Positions 21,036-28,769 of a stretch of DNA of 64,000 bases are shown one piece after another. The DNA is taken from the NCBI GenBank assembly GCA_963575745.1, contig CAUYUJ010014542.1:41001-105000 (forward strand), in the 5' to 3' direction. The translations under genes and the position numbers were made by a program. Under the pieces are notes generated by a model. That model ran no database searches. It was given only the letters and a program-made list of their open reading frames with translations, and was not told the origin of the DNA. Origin of the DNA: Prorocentrum cordatum. Lineage: Eukaryota; Sar; Dinophyceae; Prorocentrales; Prorocentraceae. The first letter of the stretch is position 1. Each line of letters opens with the position of its first letter.

Positions 21036-21514
21036 CCACTGTTCACGGCACGGCGGCGAACTGTCGGCACGAAGTGAATGTGCGAACGGCCTGTCCCCTT
21101 TTTCTTCGTGTTGTGCTCAGGTCTACAGGACAGGCCGTGCCACATAATACCTTCGAAAGCATGCCATCGAGTGCCATGCATGGCGACTTCAGGGTATGGG
21201 GCCGGTCTCCCGGCAGGTTGGTCGCACAGTACAATGTAGCTGTACAGCGACCATGGAGCTTTCAATGTCCATGAATGCCCCTGAGAGGCGCGGATGAAGA
21301 TAGCGGGCTCGCCAGAGTCCCGCATTAACACCTTGAACTGTAGGCGCTGTTTTTCTTCTCCGTCTGGTTCACGGACATGAACAACTGCCATCATGATGGC
21401 TGCCAGTTGGTCAACCGAGCGCCTACATATGCTCGTTGATGACCTTGGCCTCGTCATACTTTGGGCTATACCCAGCATGTCTTGATTGACCTGTGTTCCA
21501 CGGATAATGGTCAA
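21002..21514 (-). CDS. Tpt1/KptA-like RNA 2'-phosphotransferase, catalytic lobe
   Basis: Tpt1/KptA enzymes use NAD+ to remove the internal 2'-phosphate left at RNA splice junctions by the tRNA-type ligation pathway. Visible motifs: EEKQRLQFKVL, then FIRASQGHSW (the conserved R-x-x-QGHS), VAMHGTRW (the LYHGT strand), GLSCRPEHN and GRSHIHFV (R-x-H-hydrophobic-H). The N-terminal winged-helix lobe (LSKALSRICRH, DGWVNLVELV) is in the preceding frame. The four catalytic residues known for Tpt1 (Arg-His, Arg, Arg) are all identifiable. The domain crosses two frame changes, near 21425 (+1) and 21035 (-1). I know of no other retrotransposon with this domain. The alternative that it is an unrelated fold is unlikely given five ordered motifs. 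Confidence 0.85.
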   Translation of the reverse strand: MTIIRGTQVNQDMLGIAQSMTRPRSSTSICRRSVDQLAAIMMAVVHVREPDGEEKQRLQFKVLMRDSGEPAIFIRASQGHSWTLKAPWSLYSYIVLCDQPAGRPAPYPEVAMHGTRWHAFEGIMWHGLSCRPEHNTKKKGTGRSHIHFVPTVRRRAVNSGWDPDSTSSSS

Positions 21515-24500
21515 CGAGTTCCACTAGGTTAACCCAACCATCATGATCATCGAAAGATTCCAAGCGCCACACAGGACTGTGTTGCTTGTCTGGCGCATGT
21601 CTGCATATCCTGCTGAGAGCTTTGCTCAGCTGTTTGAGAATATCATTGGATGTGGGAAGGATTCCAGCTTTCCTGCATTCCTTCATGAATGTCTCATCCA
21701 CCGAGCGTATCGGTGGGAGCTTCCGAAGCGCAAGTCTATCCCTGATCACATTTGGAGTCCCACTAGTGAAGGACGTGTCACCTGGGTGGTGCAGCTGAAC
21801 CACTGGCGGGTTTCCCCGCATCGGAGCCTCTGTTGCTGAAGAGGCTGCGGCTCCAGAAGAGGAGGAAGCTGCGGCGGCAGCGCCTGGCGGGTTTCCCCGC
21901 GGAGATGCGCGACTGACGCTGCCCCTGATCTTCGGCACCCAGGTACCCCTCGACATAGCTCCTTCATCGGACCTCCTGGAACGAGCCGCCACAGGCGAAG
22001 CTGGCGCAGGTGCATGCCCGCTGCGCTCGAAAGCTGCCGCCCTTTTCGCAATGGAATTGCTGCGACTAAGCGGGCGTCTTCGTTCCTCCATAGGGTCCTG
22101 AGGTTGCTGCTTGGGCACAGACGCTTGTGGAGGAGTTGCGCCAATCGGCGGCTTCGGCGTCGCAGATCGAGGCACCTCCATATGCGCGTCTGGCCCAGGG
22201 TCCTGAGGGCTCGTCTTCGGTTTCGGCACCGGGGACGGCTTAGGTGTCGGGGGTTCACTCTTGGCCTTCGAAGTTAGTGGGAGTGGGGGCCTTGTAGCCC
22301 TCTTCATGTAGATCTTACTAGAATCTTCCAACATCTTGCGAGTTGCCTCGCGAGTGCGGTCTTCTGCTGCCCGCATACGCTCCTCATCCTCCGCCACGCG
22401 TTGAGCCTTTATCTCATCCTTGATTGTCGGTTCTGGTTGTTGGGACTGGCTAGAGACGCCAGGCGAGTTTCCTCGCATGCTAGGAAGACTGAAGAGCGCG
22501 TCTTTCTCTTCCTGGGTCATGGCTACCAGTCCCCTTGGAACCGGGGTAGGCTTTTCTTCTTCTTTCGGATCCAAGTGGCCCAAGATCCCGAGACGATGAT
22601 TCACTTCCGCGATCTCGTCCTGCGCCATCGGGATAAGTGGCGGATGGCCCTCTTTAGGAGGGGTTTTGCCCCTGTTGGGACTCAGGCCTTCGTTGTTGCC
22701 AACGGGGCATCCTGGCCTGTGATTCTGGAACGGCCGGGAACAAGGTCCGCATGCTGCGTGAGGCCTATACTGCTTGCGCGCCGCGATAATATCTTGCAAC
22801 TGAGTCCGCACTTCTGGAATTTCAGGGCGGCGGATGTTTGTTGCAAGCTGATAGCCTCCGCGGATGGGCTTGCCATCACTGTCCCTATAGGCAGGGTTGC
22901 CCTGGCCAAAGGCCGAGTGTTCCCCTTTTCGGCGTCTTGGGTCGTTGTACGGAAGTAGCTGGCCACCTCTCCTGAGAGCGTGTTCTTTTGGGCCAGCCTG
23001 TCTCCACTCACGAGGAAGTCGAGCCTGGGGATGTGGCTCTTCTCTGACGCGCGTATGGGAACGAGATCTTCTGGTGTTCTCATCAGAGGAAGCTGCCGAT
23101 GCAGCAGGAGCGGCACCCGGTGGAGGTGCCTGAGGAGGCTCCTGTGCGATCCCAGATGGATCGTCCGATGGAGGCAGGTCTCCCTGCTGGGTGGAGCTCG
23201 GCGCAAGTGGCGCTTGTGCCGATGGTGAAGATGATTCAGACTCATCAGGGTCGAAATCGACCTCTTCCTCACCATTCACGTCCATCATGAGGATGGTGAC
23301 ATCATCCTCATCTAACCCGCAGCCATCGCCATCTACTTCTTCTGATGTCGAACTACCAATGATGATGGCCATTGGCGTATCTGGTACAGGCAGGTTTCCC
23401 TGCATAGCCAGCGTCTGGGCGTCGCTCGGCTGTCCCGGAGTAGGGGGCATTGTTGTCGGCTCAGGCTCGTCGCCGAGCATAGGCTGCCCAGCAATGTTAC
23501 GCATGGCCGTATGGTTCGGCCTCATTCCCACCGCCTGGAGACCCCATCCTGGCGGAGGAAGATCATGACCGCGCATAGCCATCGCCATTTCCAGAGCACG
23601 ACGCCATCTACCACGGGAGTATATCAAGTGTCTCTGCACTTCCTGAGGATACACGCTGTCAATGAGAGTCAGCGCTGCCAAAGGTAGCTCTGAACTACCG
23701 CAAGCATCATTATCCTGTTCTGTCATGATGCCAGCTTCGATGTGTTCTTGACTCTCAGGATAACCAATTGTAAATATCTCATGCATCCTCATGAGGGTCT
23801 GCAAAAGGGTACGTGGTCCATATTCGCCTGGAGCAAGCGAACCAGGAGGTATAAACGGAATATCTGGTTCGCCTGCAATGAAGGCCTGAACAAATGCCTG
23901 AGACTCCATTTCAATTAAGTCTTCAGTGGTCTGGGGATATTCTCCCATCAAAGAAGGCCTGTTTCCAGGCGGGATTTCGGGCGGAGGTTCAAGGTTTCGT
24001 TGAACCTCGGAAGGCGAAGCCTCTATAGTGGTGTCCTCGTCGCCACTCTCGTAAGCCATGATGTTGCCTGGGTTCCCGAACATCCAGTCGAAGAATGACA
24101 GAGGCTCGTTTCCAAGCGTGCCGTGTTCCACGGGAGTGAGTTCGTTACTGCCCGTGACGAACCGGCGGACGTACTCGAGGTAGTACGCGTACAATCCATG
24201 ACCATACCCCTCGAGCTCGTCGATGTTGTCCATGCCAACTACCCAAGTGAAAAATATCTGTTCCATAGCCTCAAAGTCCTGGAGGCTCAGATATTCAATG
24301 GATGGTGCACTTGAGCCAAAATGGACTTCGGACGACATGCCCTTTCCATTTCCCTTCGCTGGACAATCTCGCACAAGATGATCGGAACTACCACATTCAT
24401 GGCATTTGAGAACCTGGCCGTCTCTACCTCGCGGGTTTCCCCGCCTACCTTTACCTTTACCTGAGGTCTCTCTACGGCCTTTACCACGGCCTTTTCCCCC

Positions 24501-25034
24501 AAAGAATATCTCATCATGTTGTTCATCTGAGAGCCTCTGGAGAAATGCCGCGATACCTCGCCCGTTCAACCTCCGACGACCACGCTTGCCTTTACCCTTT
24601 CCTTTAAAACTTCTGCGTATCCTCCTTCTAACACGACGCACTGGTTTTCGTGTGAACCTCCTCCACCTTCGTTTGGCCTGTTGTAACAGCCAGAATAAAT
24701 GCTCAGCACGCTGATTGTCGTTATCCATATTCATGATATCTGACCAATCTAGAGCTTCAACACCATCTGATGATATAGTGTCTGTATCGGTGCCGGAGTC
24801 GAAGTCTTCGTCTCCTAAATAGGTGGATACACCGTCGGTTAGGGGATTTGATTCCCCCCATAACGAGCGGTGTGGTTGTGGTTCTCTAGAAGGAGGGCTG
24901 GTTGCCCAGCTTGGTTGTGATCGATCCCCTGCTAATAAAGCAGTGGATTCTCCTGGGTCATCGGCCCATATGCTTGAGGGCCCGTTTCCAGGCTGGGCTT
25001 CAGTGGTCACTACCAGATCCCCTTCCCCTTCCAA
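21423..25034 (-). CDS. Gag-like protein with zinc knuckle; C-terminus begins the Tpt1 domain
   Basis: About 1203 codons, open from a TTG at 25034 and in the +1 frame relative to the upstream frame, which it overlaps by 35 nt in a G-rich run. Order: acidic N-terminus; Arg/Lys-rich segment (RKPVRRVRRRIRRSFKGKGK); a CCHC zinc knuckle CHECGSSDHLVRDC (about 24403-24362), typical of Gag nucleocapsid; long Pro/Glu-rich linkers; and a C-terminus with LSKALSRICRH (about 21630-21600) and DGWVNLVELV (about 21545-21515), the N-terminal lobe of Tpt1/KptA. Thirteen GNRA hairpins are embedded. A 15-nt DinoSL match lies just after the zinc knuckle at 24310-24324. Confidence 0.85.
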   Translation of the reverse strand: MEGEGDLVVTTEAQPGNGPSSIWADDPGESTALLAGDRSQPSWATSPPSREPQPHRSLWGESNPLTDGVSTYLGDEDFDSGTDTDTISSDGVEALDWSDIMNMDNDNQRAEHLFWLLQQAKRRWRRFTRKPVRRVRRRIRRSFKGKGKGKRGRRRLNGRGIAAFLQRLSDEQHDEIFFGGKGRGKGRRETSGKGKGRRGNPRGRDGQVLKCHECGSSDHLVRDCPAKGNGKGMSSEVHFGSSAPSIEYLSLQDFEAMEQIFFTWVVGMDNIDELEGYGHGLYAYYLEYVRRFVTGSNELTPVEHGTLGNEPLSFFDWMFGNPGNIMAYESGDEDTTIEASPSEVQRNLEPPPEIPPGNRPSLMGEYPQTTEDLIEMESQAFVQAFIAGEPDIPFIPPGSLAPGEYGPRTLLQTLMRMHEIFTIGYPESQEHIEAGIMTEQDNDACGSSELPLAALTLIDSVYPQEVQRHLIYSRGRWRRALEMAMAMRGHDLPPPGWGLQAVGMRPNHTAMRNIAGQPMLGDEPEPTTMPPTPGQPSDAQTLAMQGNLPVPDTPMAIIIGSSTSEEVDGDGCGLDEDDVTILMMDVNGEEEVDFDPDESESSSPSAQAPLAPSSTQQGDLPPSDDPSGIAQEPPQAPPPGAAPAASAASSDENTRRSRSHTRVREEPHPQARLPREWRQAGPKEHALRRGGQLLPYNDPRRRKGEHSAFGQGNPAYRDSDGKPIRGGYQLATNIRRPEIPEVRTQLQDIIAARKQYRPHAACGPCSRPFQNHRPGCPVGNNEGLSPNRGKTPPKEGHPPLIPMAQDEIAEVNHRLGILGHLDPKEEEKPTPVPRGLVAMTQEEKDALFSLPSMRGNSPGVSSQSQQPEPTIKDEIKAQRVAEDEERMRAAEDRTREATRKMLEDSSKIYMKRATRPPLPLTSKAKSEPPTPKPSPVPKPKTSPQDPGPDAHMEVPRSATPKPPIGATPPQASVPKQQPQDPMEERRRPLSRSNSIAKRAAAFERSGHAPAPASPVAARSRRSDEGAMSRGTWVPKIRGSVSRASPRGNPPGAAAAASSSSGAAASSATEAPMRGNPPVVQLHHPGDTSFTSGTPNVIRDRLALRKLPPIRSVDETFMKECRKAGILPTSNDILKQLSKALSRICRHAPDKQHSPVWRLESFDDHDGWVNLVELVDHYPWNTGQSRHAGYSPKYDEAKVINEHM
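24310..24324 (-). other. 15-nt match to the 3' end of the dinoflagellate spliced leader
   Basis: The minus strand reads CCATTTTGGCTCAAG, identical to the last 15 nt of the conserved 22-nt DinoSL. It is in the sense direction inside an open frame, encoding part of VHFGSS. A chance match of this length in 64 kb on both strands is expected about once in ten thousand windows. Confidence 0.7.
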
Positions 25035-26199
25035 ACACAGATCCTATGTTACCAGGAGACCGTTCGGATAGGTGGCCTATCGAACGCATCCTCTCCAGCA
25101 ACTCATCATACTGTTGTTGTGTTCGAGGCATTTGGTGGTTGAGTGGCTGTAAGAGTTGCATGGCTTTCTGGTTGCCGACGCCTAAGGCGCGGAATAGGAT
25201 AGTGGTTAGCAGTTGGAAGTTAGGAAGGTCGAATCCCACCGACTGTGCCTCAAGTCGGGCCATTTCGAATCGGGTAAGAGTGACATCGATTCGTTCCCCG
25301 TGAGGCACATGGAAGTCGATGAGTTGTGTGCCAGAAGTGAGCTGTCGCTCATCTTCCAGGCGTTCGAACTTCATGCTGAGGAGGAACATGATGTAAGTTA
25401 CTGGGTCTGTGTGGACCCCATCAATATCAGCACCATAGTTTATAATGTCAGGCGGTACCCTCATGGCGAGTGTCCTCGCTAGGCCACCTAGGCCGCGTTG
25501 TATTGCGGCCGCTTGGGCCTGTGGCGTCATACGTCCGTTTGTAACGTTGAGCCATGCGTTGACCTCGTAGATGTACTCACGAAAAGGTACATTACCTTGA
25601 GGGTCCCAATATGGGCCATGTGTTTGCCCATCGGTGCCGTTATCTCCACGACGCATGTGTCCGATTGCTGCCCCCAGCGCGAACCATATGATAGCGAAAA
25701 CGATTAGCCCGAGAATGTGTAACGAAGGACGGTTATGATGCGCGTTGTCGCGCTGGGGTAGCGCCTTGTCGAGTCTTCGAGGCGCTCTGTCTGGCGGGTC
25801 TCCCCGCCCTTGCTTCAAGTATTGCGCTGTTAGCTCGTTGCCGAGCGGTTGGTAGTAACGCAATGATGAAGCGTATATGGTACCAGTTTGGTCGTCTAGA
25901 CGTCGTACCTCTCGTGTTGCTTCTTGCTCTTGAATAGATCCTCGTAAACGTACTGGGAGTGGTGGCGCAGGGTGGTAGGTGGTCACGAAGATCGTGCCGA
26001 AGAATATGAGGCTAAGAAGAGCAAGAGCTGACCACACGAGAGTGCGGCCAGCTCCGCTACCAAGTCGAAAGTGAGCCTGGTAACTCAAATAGGGCATATA
26101 GCCTGGCAAATTGCATCCATCGCTCTGCTGTGAAGGTACAGTATGAGGGGTGGATGGGTAAGATAGGATAAGATCGATGTAATGATCTTTCCAGCACAT
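25000..26199 (-). CDS. Gag-like protein with two hydrophobic segments, starting inside the LTR
   Basis: About 399 aa from the ATG at 26199, which lies inside the 5' LTR. The frame reads through the LTR end and the primer-binding site; the next in-frame Met, in GYMPYLSY, is also in the LTR. Two strongly hydrophobic helices (about residues 55-77, SALALLSLIFFGTIFV, and 161-183, HILGLIVFAIIWFALGAAIG) could span a membrane, which is unusual for a copia Gag. The C-terminal half is helical and Gag-capsid-like (FLLSMKFERLEDER, FELARLEAQSVGF-like, LLERMRSIG). It ends in a Gly/Arg-rich stretch where the +1 frame takes over. Capsid identity is inferred from position. Confidence 0.75.
   Translation of the reverse strand: MCWKDHYIDLILSYPSTPHTVPSQQSDGCNLPGYMPYLSYQAHFRLGSGAGRTLVWSALALLSLIFFGTIFVTTYHPAPPLPVRLRGSIQEQEATREVRRLDDQTGTIYASSLRYYQPLGNELTAQYLKQGRGDPPDRAPRRLDKALPQRDNAHHNRPSLHILGLIVFAIIWFALGAAIGHMRRGDNGTDGQTHGPYWDPQGNVPFREYIYEVNAWLNVTNGRMTPQAQAAAIQRGLGGLARTLAMRVPPDIINYGADIDGVHTDPVTYIMFLLSMKFERLEDERQLTSGTQLIDFHVPHGERIDVTLTRFEMARLEAQSVGFDLPNFQLLTTILFRALGVGNQKAMQLLQPLNHQMPRTQQQYDELLERMRSIGHLSERSPGNIGSVFGRGRGSGSDH
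26049..26062 (-). promoter_or_regulatory. Primer-binding site, initiator-Met tRNA type
   Basis: Directly inside the 5' LTR the sense strand reads TGGTAGCGGAGCTG. This matches the 3' end complement of eukaryotic initiator-Met tRNA (TGGTAGCAGAGG) at 10 of 12 positions. TGG is the complement of the tRNA CCA end. Confidence 0.8.
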
Positions 26200-26315
26200 A
26201 GCGAACACTCGCGGTGTCCGGGCAAATAGGGCGCGCGTGCCTTGAGCCCAAGGCAGCGGCGCGCGAGCTATGCTCCCGATACTGTAACATCTCCCAAAGA
26301 GCTACCCTTAAAGTC
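26064..26315 (-). repeat. 5' LTR of the copia element
   Basis: 252 bp, one mismatch to the 3' LTR. It contains the first ATG of the gag frame at 26199, so transcription presumably starts upstream of it within the LTR. No TATA-like box is evident on the sense strand. Confidence 0.93.
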
Positions 26316-26320
26316 AGTGA

Positions 26321-26940
26321 AGAAGCTTATCCGATGGCCGCGAGGTGGGTCAAGGTTGCTCTCCTGAAGGGGCATTCCCATAAATGCGAGGGGGTCCCGC
26401 GGGCACGGTTGGGAGGAGTGGGGGCGACGGTCGCTGGGGAAGGGCACGGGTCGATATGAGGGGGCGACGCTAATGACCTCTGGAAAGGGTGAAGGTTATC
26501 CCCTGGAGAAAGGATGACGGACCCAACGAGTCAGGGCCGCAAGCCTGCTCGACTGTCAGGGGGGGCAGCGGGAGTGCGGCAGGGCGAACGGAAATGCCCA
26601 CCCCGAAGTATGAAGAGGACACTCGTACGGGGCACATGCTGATGGGAAGCGTCTGAAAGGTCGTCGCACTGTACCTTATGTGCCCTCCAGCTTGTGCCCC
26701 GCTTGGCCACCCTTTGTTCACCGTCGTCTCCAAAATCCCATCGCCGGGCGAATTCTTGTCCCACTTGATCCCTGTGATGGGTCGCGAATCGCACGTTCCC
26801 CTCCCATAGGGTCCCATTCCCACCAATGCCTAAGTTTCCGTTTCCGACCTCCCTTCCCTCGCCCCCTCACCCGCCTTCCTTGCAGAAAACTGCAGCCCGC
26901 CGAAGAGGACAGAGCAGTGCAGTGAGGAGGTCGGAGAAGG
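26321..26940. other. Gene-free flank of the copia insertion
   Basis: No gene or clear repeat is recognised. Composition resembles the left flank at 9430-10368 (GGTCAAGG, GGGGGCGACG). Confidence 0.4.
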
Positions 26941-27290
26941 ACGAAGAGGGAAGGAGGAAGGCAAATAATAGGAGGGGAGGACGAGGATGAGGATGAGGAT
27001 GAGGAGAGGATGAGGATGAGGATGAGGATGAGGATGAGGATGAGGATGAGGATGAGGGTGACGCGAGGAAAGAAGAGGAGGAGGAGGAGGAGGAGGAGGA
27101 GGAGGAGGAGAGGATCAGGACAAGTTGAGGGAGGATGGAGAGGAAGCGAAGGAGGAGGAGGAGGAGAAGGATAGGGCGGAAGAGTGAGAAGGAGAGGGAT
27201 GAGGGGACGGACGCAATTCGGGGAAAGGGGAGGGGGGACAGGAAGAGGAAGAGGAGGACGAGCAGCAGCAGAAGAACGTACTGCCCTGTT
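26940..27290. repeat. (GAGGAT)n and (GGA)n purine tract
   Basis: Purine-only strand of GATGAG and GGA units over about 350 bp (dense at 26985-27115). Such mirror-rich purine tracts can form triplex DNA. Confidence 0.9.
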
Positions 27291-27329
27291 GGAGGCAGCT
27301 GGGGAGATGCTTGATGGCTTTTCGGGAGG

Positions 27330-27860
27330 TGCGTGGGGCACCTGGGAGCTCCTCGACAGCTCACTGGAGGCCCATTGGAGCGCATTTCGGAGAGTATTGG
27401 AGAACGGCGCCTTAAGGGCCGCGTGCATCGTCCTAGGGGTCATCCTGGGCGGCCTTGGGATCCCTTGGGGCCGTCTTGGGCGGCCCCTTGGGCTTTCGTG
27501 GGGCTCCTTGGACGCCGTTTTGGGGCCCTGGTGGGCGCCTTGAGGACCTCGTGACCCGTGTTGGGGCCGCCCGAAATAAGGAGAGCACCAAAATCCTTCA
27601 AAACCCATCAGAAGCCATAGGTTTTGCCTCTGGCGGCCCTCTTGGGGAATGCAGGGGGCCCACTTGGGAGCCTGTGGGGTAGTATTGTGGCTATCTTGGA
27701 GCCGCTTGTGAGCTGTCAGCGAGCCTGTTGGAAATAGCTGCGATGCTTCTGGGGCCTCCGCGGCTAGTCGGGGAGGCCCGGGAGGCCGTCCGAAAGGTGC
27801 CCAGAGGTGGAAGGGAGGGCGTCCGAAAGCAAGGGACATCTGGGGAGGGGGGATCCATGC
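27330..27860. repeat. Dispersed G-rich CTTGGGGCC-type repeat, copy 2
   Basis: Degenerate CTTGGGGCCT units like those at 8214-9130. No gene. Confidence 0.75.
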
Positions 27861-27939
27861 AAGATGCATTATTAGAGGAATCAATATACACGAATGGTAC
27901 GTGCGTGCCCAGACTCATGGAAACACGTGTGCAGGATAC

Positions 27940-28240
27940 GCGTGTGGTGTGTGTAAAGGTTGTGTTTTGTGTGTTGTGTGTTGAGTGCGTGTTCTGTGTG
28001 TCTGTGGTGGGTGCTATGTGTGGGTTATGGGTAGATCATGTGTGTTATGCGTGTTATATGTCTTAGGTGTCTTGTTTGTGCGTTGTATGCGTGTGTGTGT
28101 TGTTTGTGTTGGCTGTGTTGTGTGTGATGTGTGTGTGTGTGTTCTCGGTGTGCTCTGTGTGTTGCATGTGTGCTCTGTGTGTCTTGTGTGTGTGGTGTCT
28201 GTTGTGTGGTGTGTGTTCTGTGTGTAGTATGTGCACAATT
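27940..28240. repeat. (GTGT)n-rich simple repeat
   Basis: TGTGTG with GTTGT and GCGTG interruptions. Cys/Val-rich frames across it are artefacts. Confidence 0.9.
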
Positions 28241-28680
28241 CGCTACAACGGCACAGCCGTTTAGGTAGCTCCCCGCCAGCGTAGTGACTATGCCTAGCAG
28301 ACGGCGCAGAAAGTGTATAGTATGTGTGCTGTACGTCTGGGCTCGATGTCAAGATGTCTCTGGCGAAACTACGCTCTTCTAAAGAATCGTGTTGGACAGA
28401 GGCTCGATGTTTGGAGGATGTCTCAGGCGAAACTGCAATGATCGAAAGATCGGAATCACAATCATCGATTGTGTATTTGAAACCTTTGTGGCACAATGGT
28501 TTAAAAGGCTGTGTGTTCGAACCGTGACGTCCGATCTGCGTGAGGAGTGCGTCCGTGTTTCACATGTTGAGGATGTCCCAAGCGAAACGTCTAAAACAGG
28601 AAACGCAGCTTCACTATTGATCGTGCCTGAGCTCTGATCCCTCGGAGGGGTGAACATGATAATGTTTGCACACATATAAA
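28241..28680. repeat. Dispersed family with GAGGATGTCYCARGCGAAAC core
   Basis: The core occurs near 28350 (degenerate), 28415 and 28570. Its reverse complement, with the neighbouring CCTCACGCAGATC box, is at 33285-33375. The same CCTCACGCAGATC box is part of the 73-bp satellite at 55925-56340. Confidence 0.65.
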
Positions 28681-28682
28681 TC

Positions 28683-28686
<4 letters not shown>

Positions 28687-28722
<36 letters not shown>

Positions 28723-28723
28723 A
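28687..28723. repeat. (TA)n microsatellite
   Basis: About 35 bp of alternating TA directly beside the foldback at 28724-28764. Confidence 0.95.
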
Positions 28724-28764
28724 CTAGAACCATCGCGCGCGCTTCGCGCGCGCTCAGGTTCTAG
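28724..28764. repeat. 41-nt perfect foldback
   Basis: CTAGAACC pairs with GGTTCTAG and encloses a GCGCGCG/CGCGCGC stem. Adjacent TA alternation would favour cruciform extrusion. Confidence 0.8.
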
Positions 28765-28769
28765 CCCAG

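Larger units (their letters stand above)
10734..25846 (-). repeat. Family of 38 GNRA-tetraloop hairpins (GCNNG-loop-CNNGC)
   Basis: Each copy is 14 bp: 5-bp stem, 4-nt loop. Starts: 10734, 10912, 11519, 12306, 12944, 13205, 13612, 14936, 15445, 16540, 16798, 17857, 17946, 18481, 18514, 19003, 19084, 19576, 19986, 20164, 20404, 20665, 21201, 21806, 21887, 22338, 22463, 23174, 23390, 23465, 23957, 24104, 24431, 24897, 24980, 25466, 25794, 25833. Sense loops are GAAA (25), GCAA (5), GAGA (4), GTAA, GCGA, GATA and GACA (one each). The two variable stem pairs show ten different dinucleotides, always compensated. Copies at 24104 and 24980 have one G-U pair in the sense RNA. In the main frame they encode x-Gly-Asn-y-Pro, with x and y covarying (Q-L, R-P, R-S, L-E, P-R, H-V). 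Imperfect relatives sit at 13572, 22691 and 22891. Confidence 0.95.
10374..26315 (-). mobile_element. Giant Ty1/copia-type LTR retrotransposon with accessory domains
   Basis: The element is 15,942 bp, bounded by 252-bp direct repeats (10374-10625 and 26064-26315) that differ at one position (10600 C versus 26290 T), and flanked by the 5-bp target duplication AGTGA (10369-10373 and 26316-26320). On the minus strand the order is gag-like proteins, zinc knuckle, Tpt1-like domain, RING-H2 and aspartic protease, methyltransferase-like domain, integrase, RT and RNase H. Integrase before RT places it in the copia group. Usual copia elements are about 5-6 kb, so two thirds of the length is extra. The near-identical LTRs mean a very recent insertion, which makes the reading-frame breaks between domains more likely to be recoding sites, introns or assembly errors than decay. 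Confidence 0.95.

Noticed and set aside
28488-28530. tRNA-like A and B boxes (TGGCACAATGG, GTGTTCGAACC)
   Set aside because: The boxes are only about 20 nt apart and no cloverleaf or acceptor stem forms, so neither a tRNA gene nor a clear SINE head is supported.
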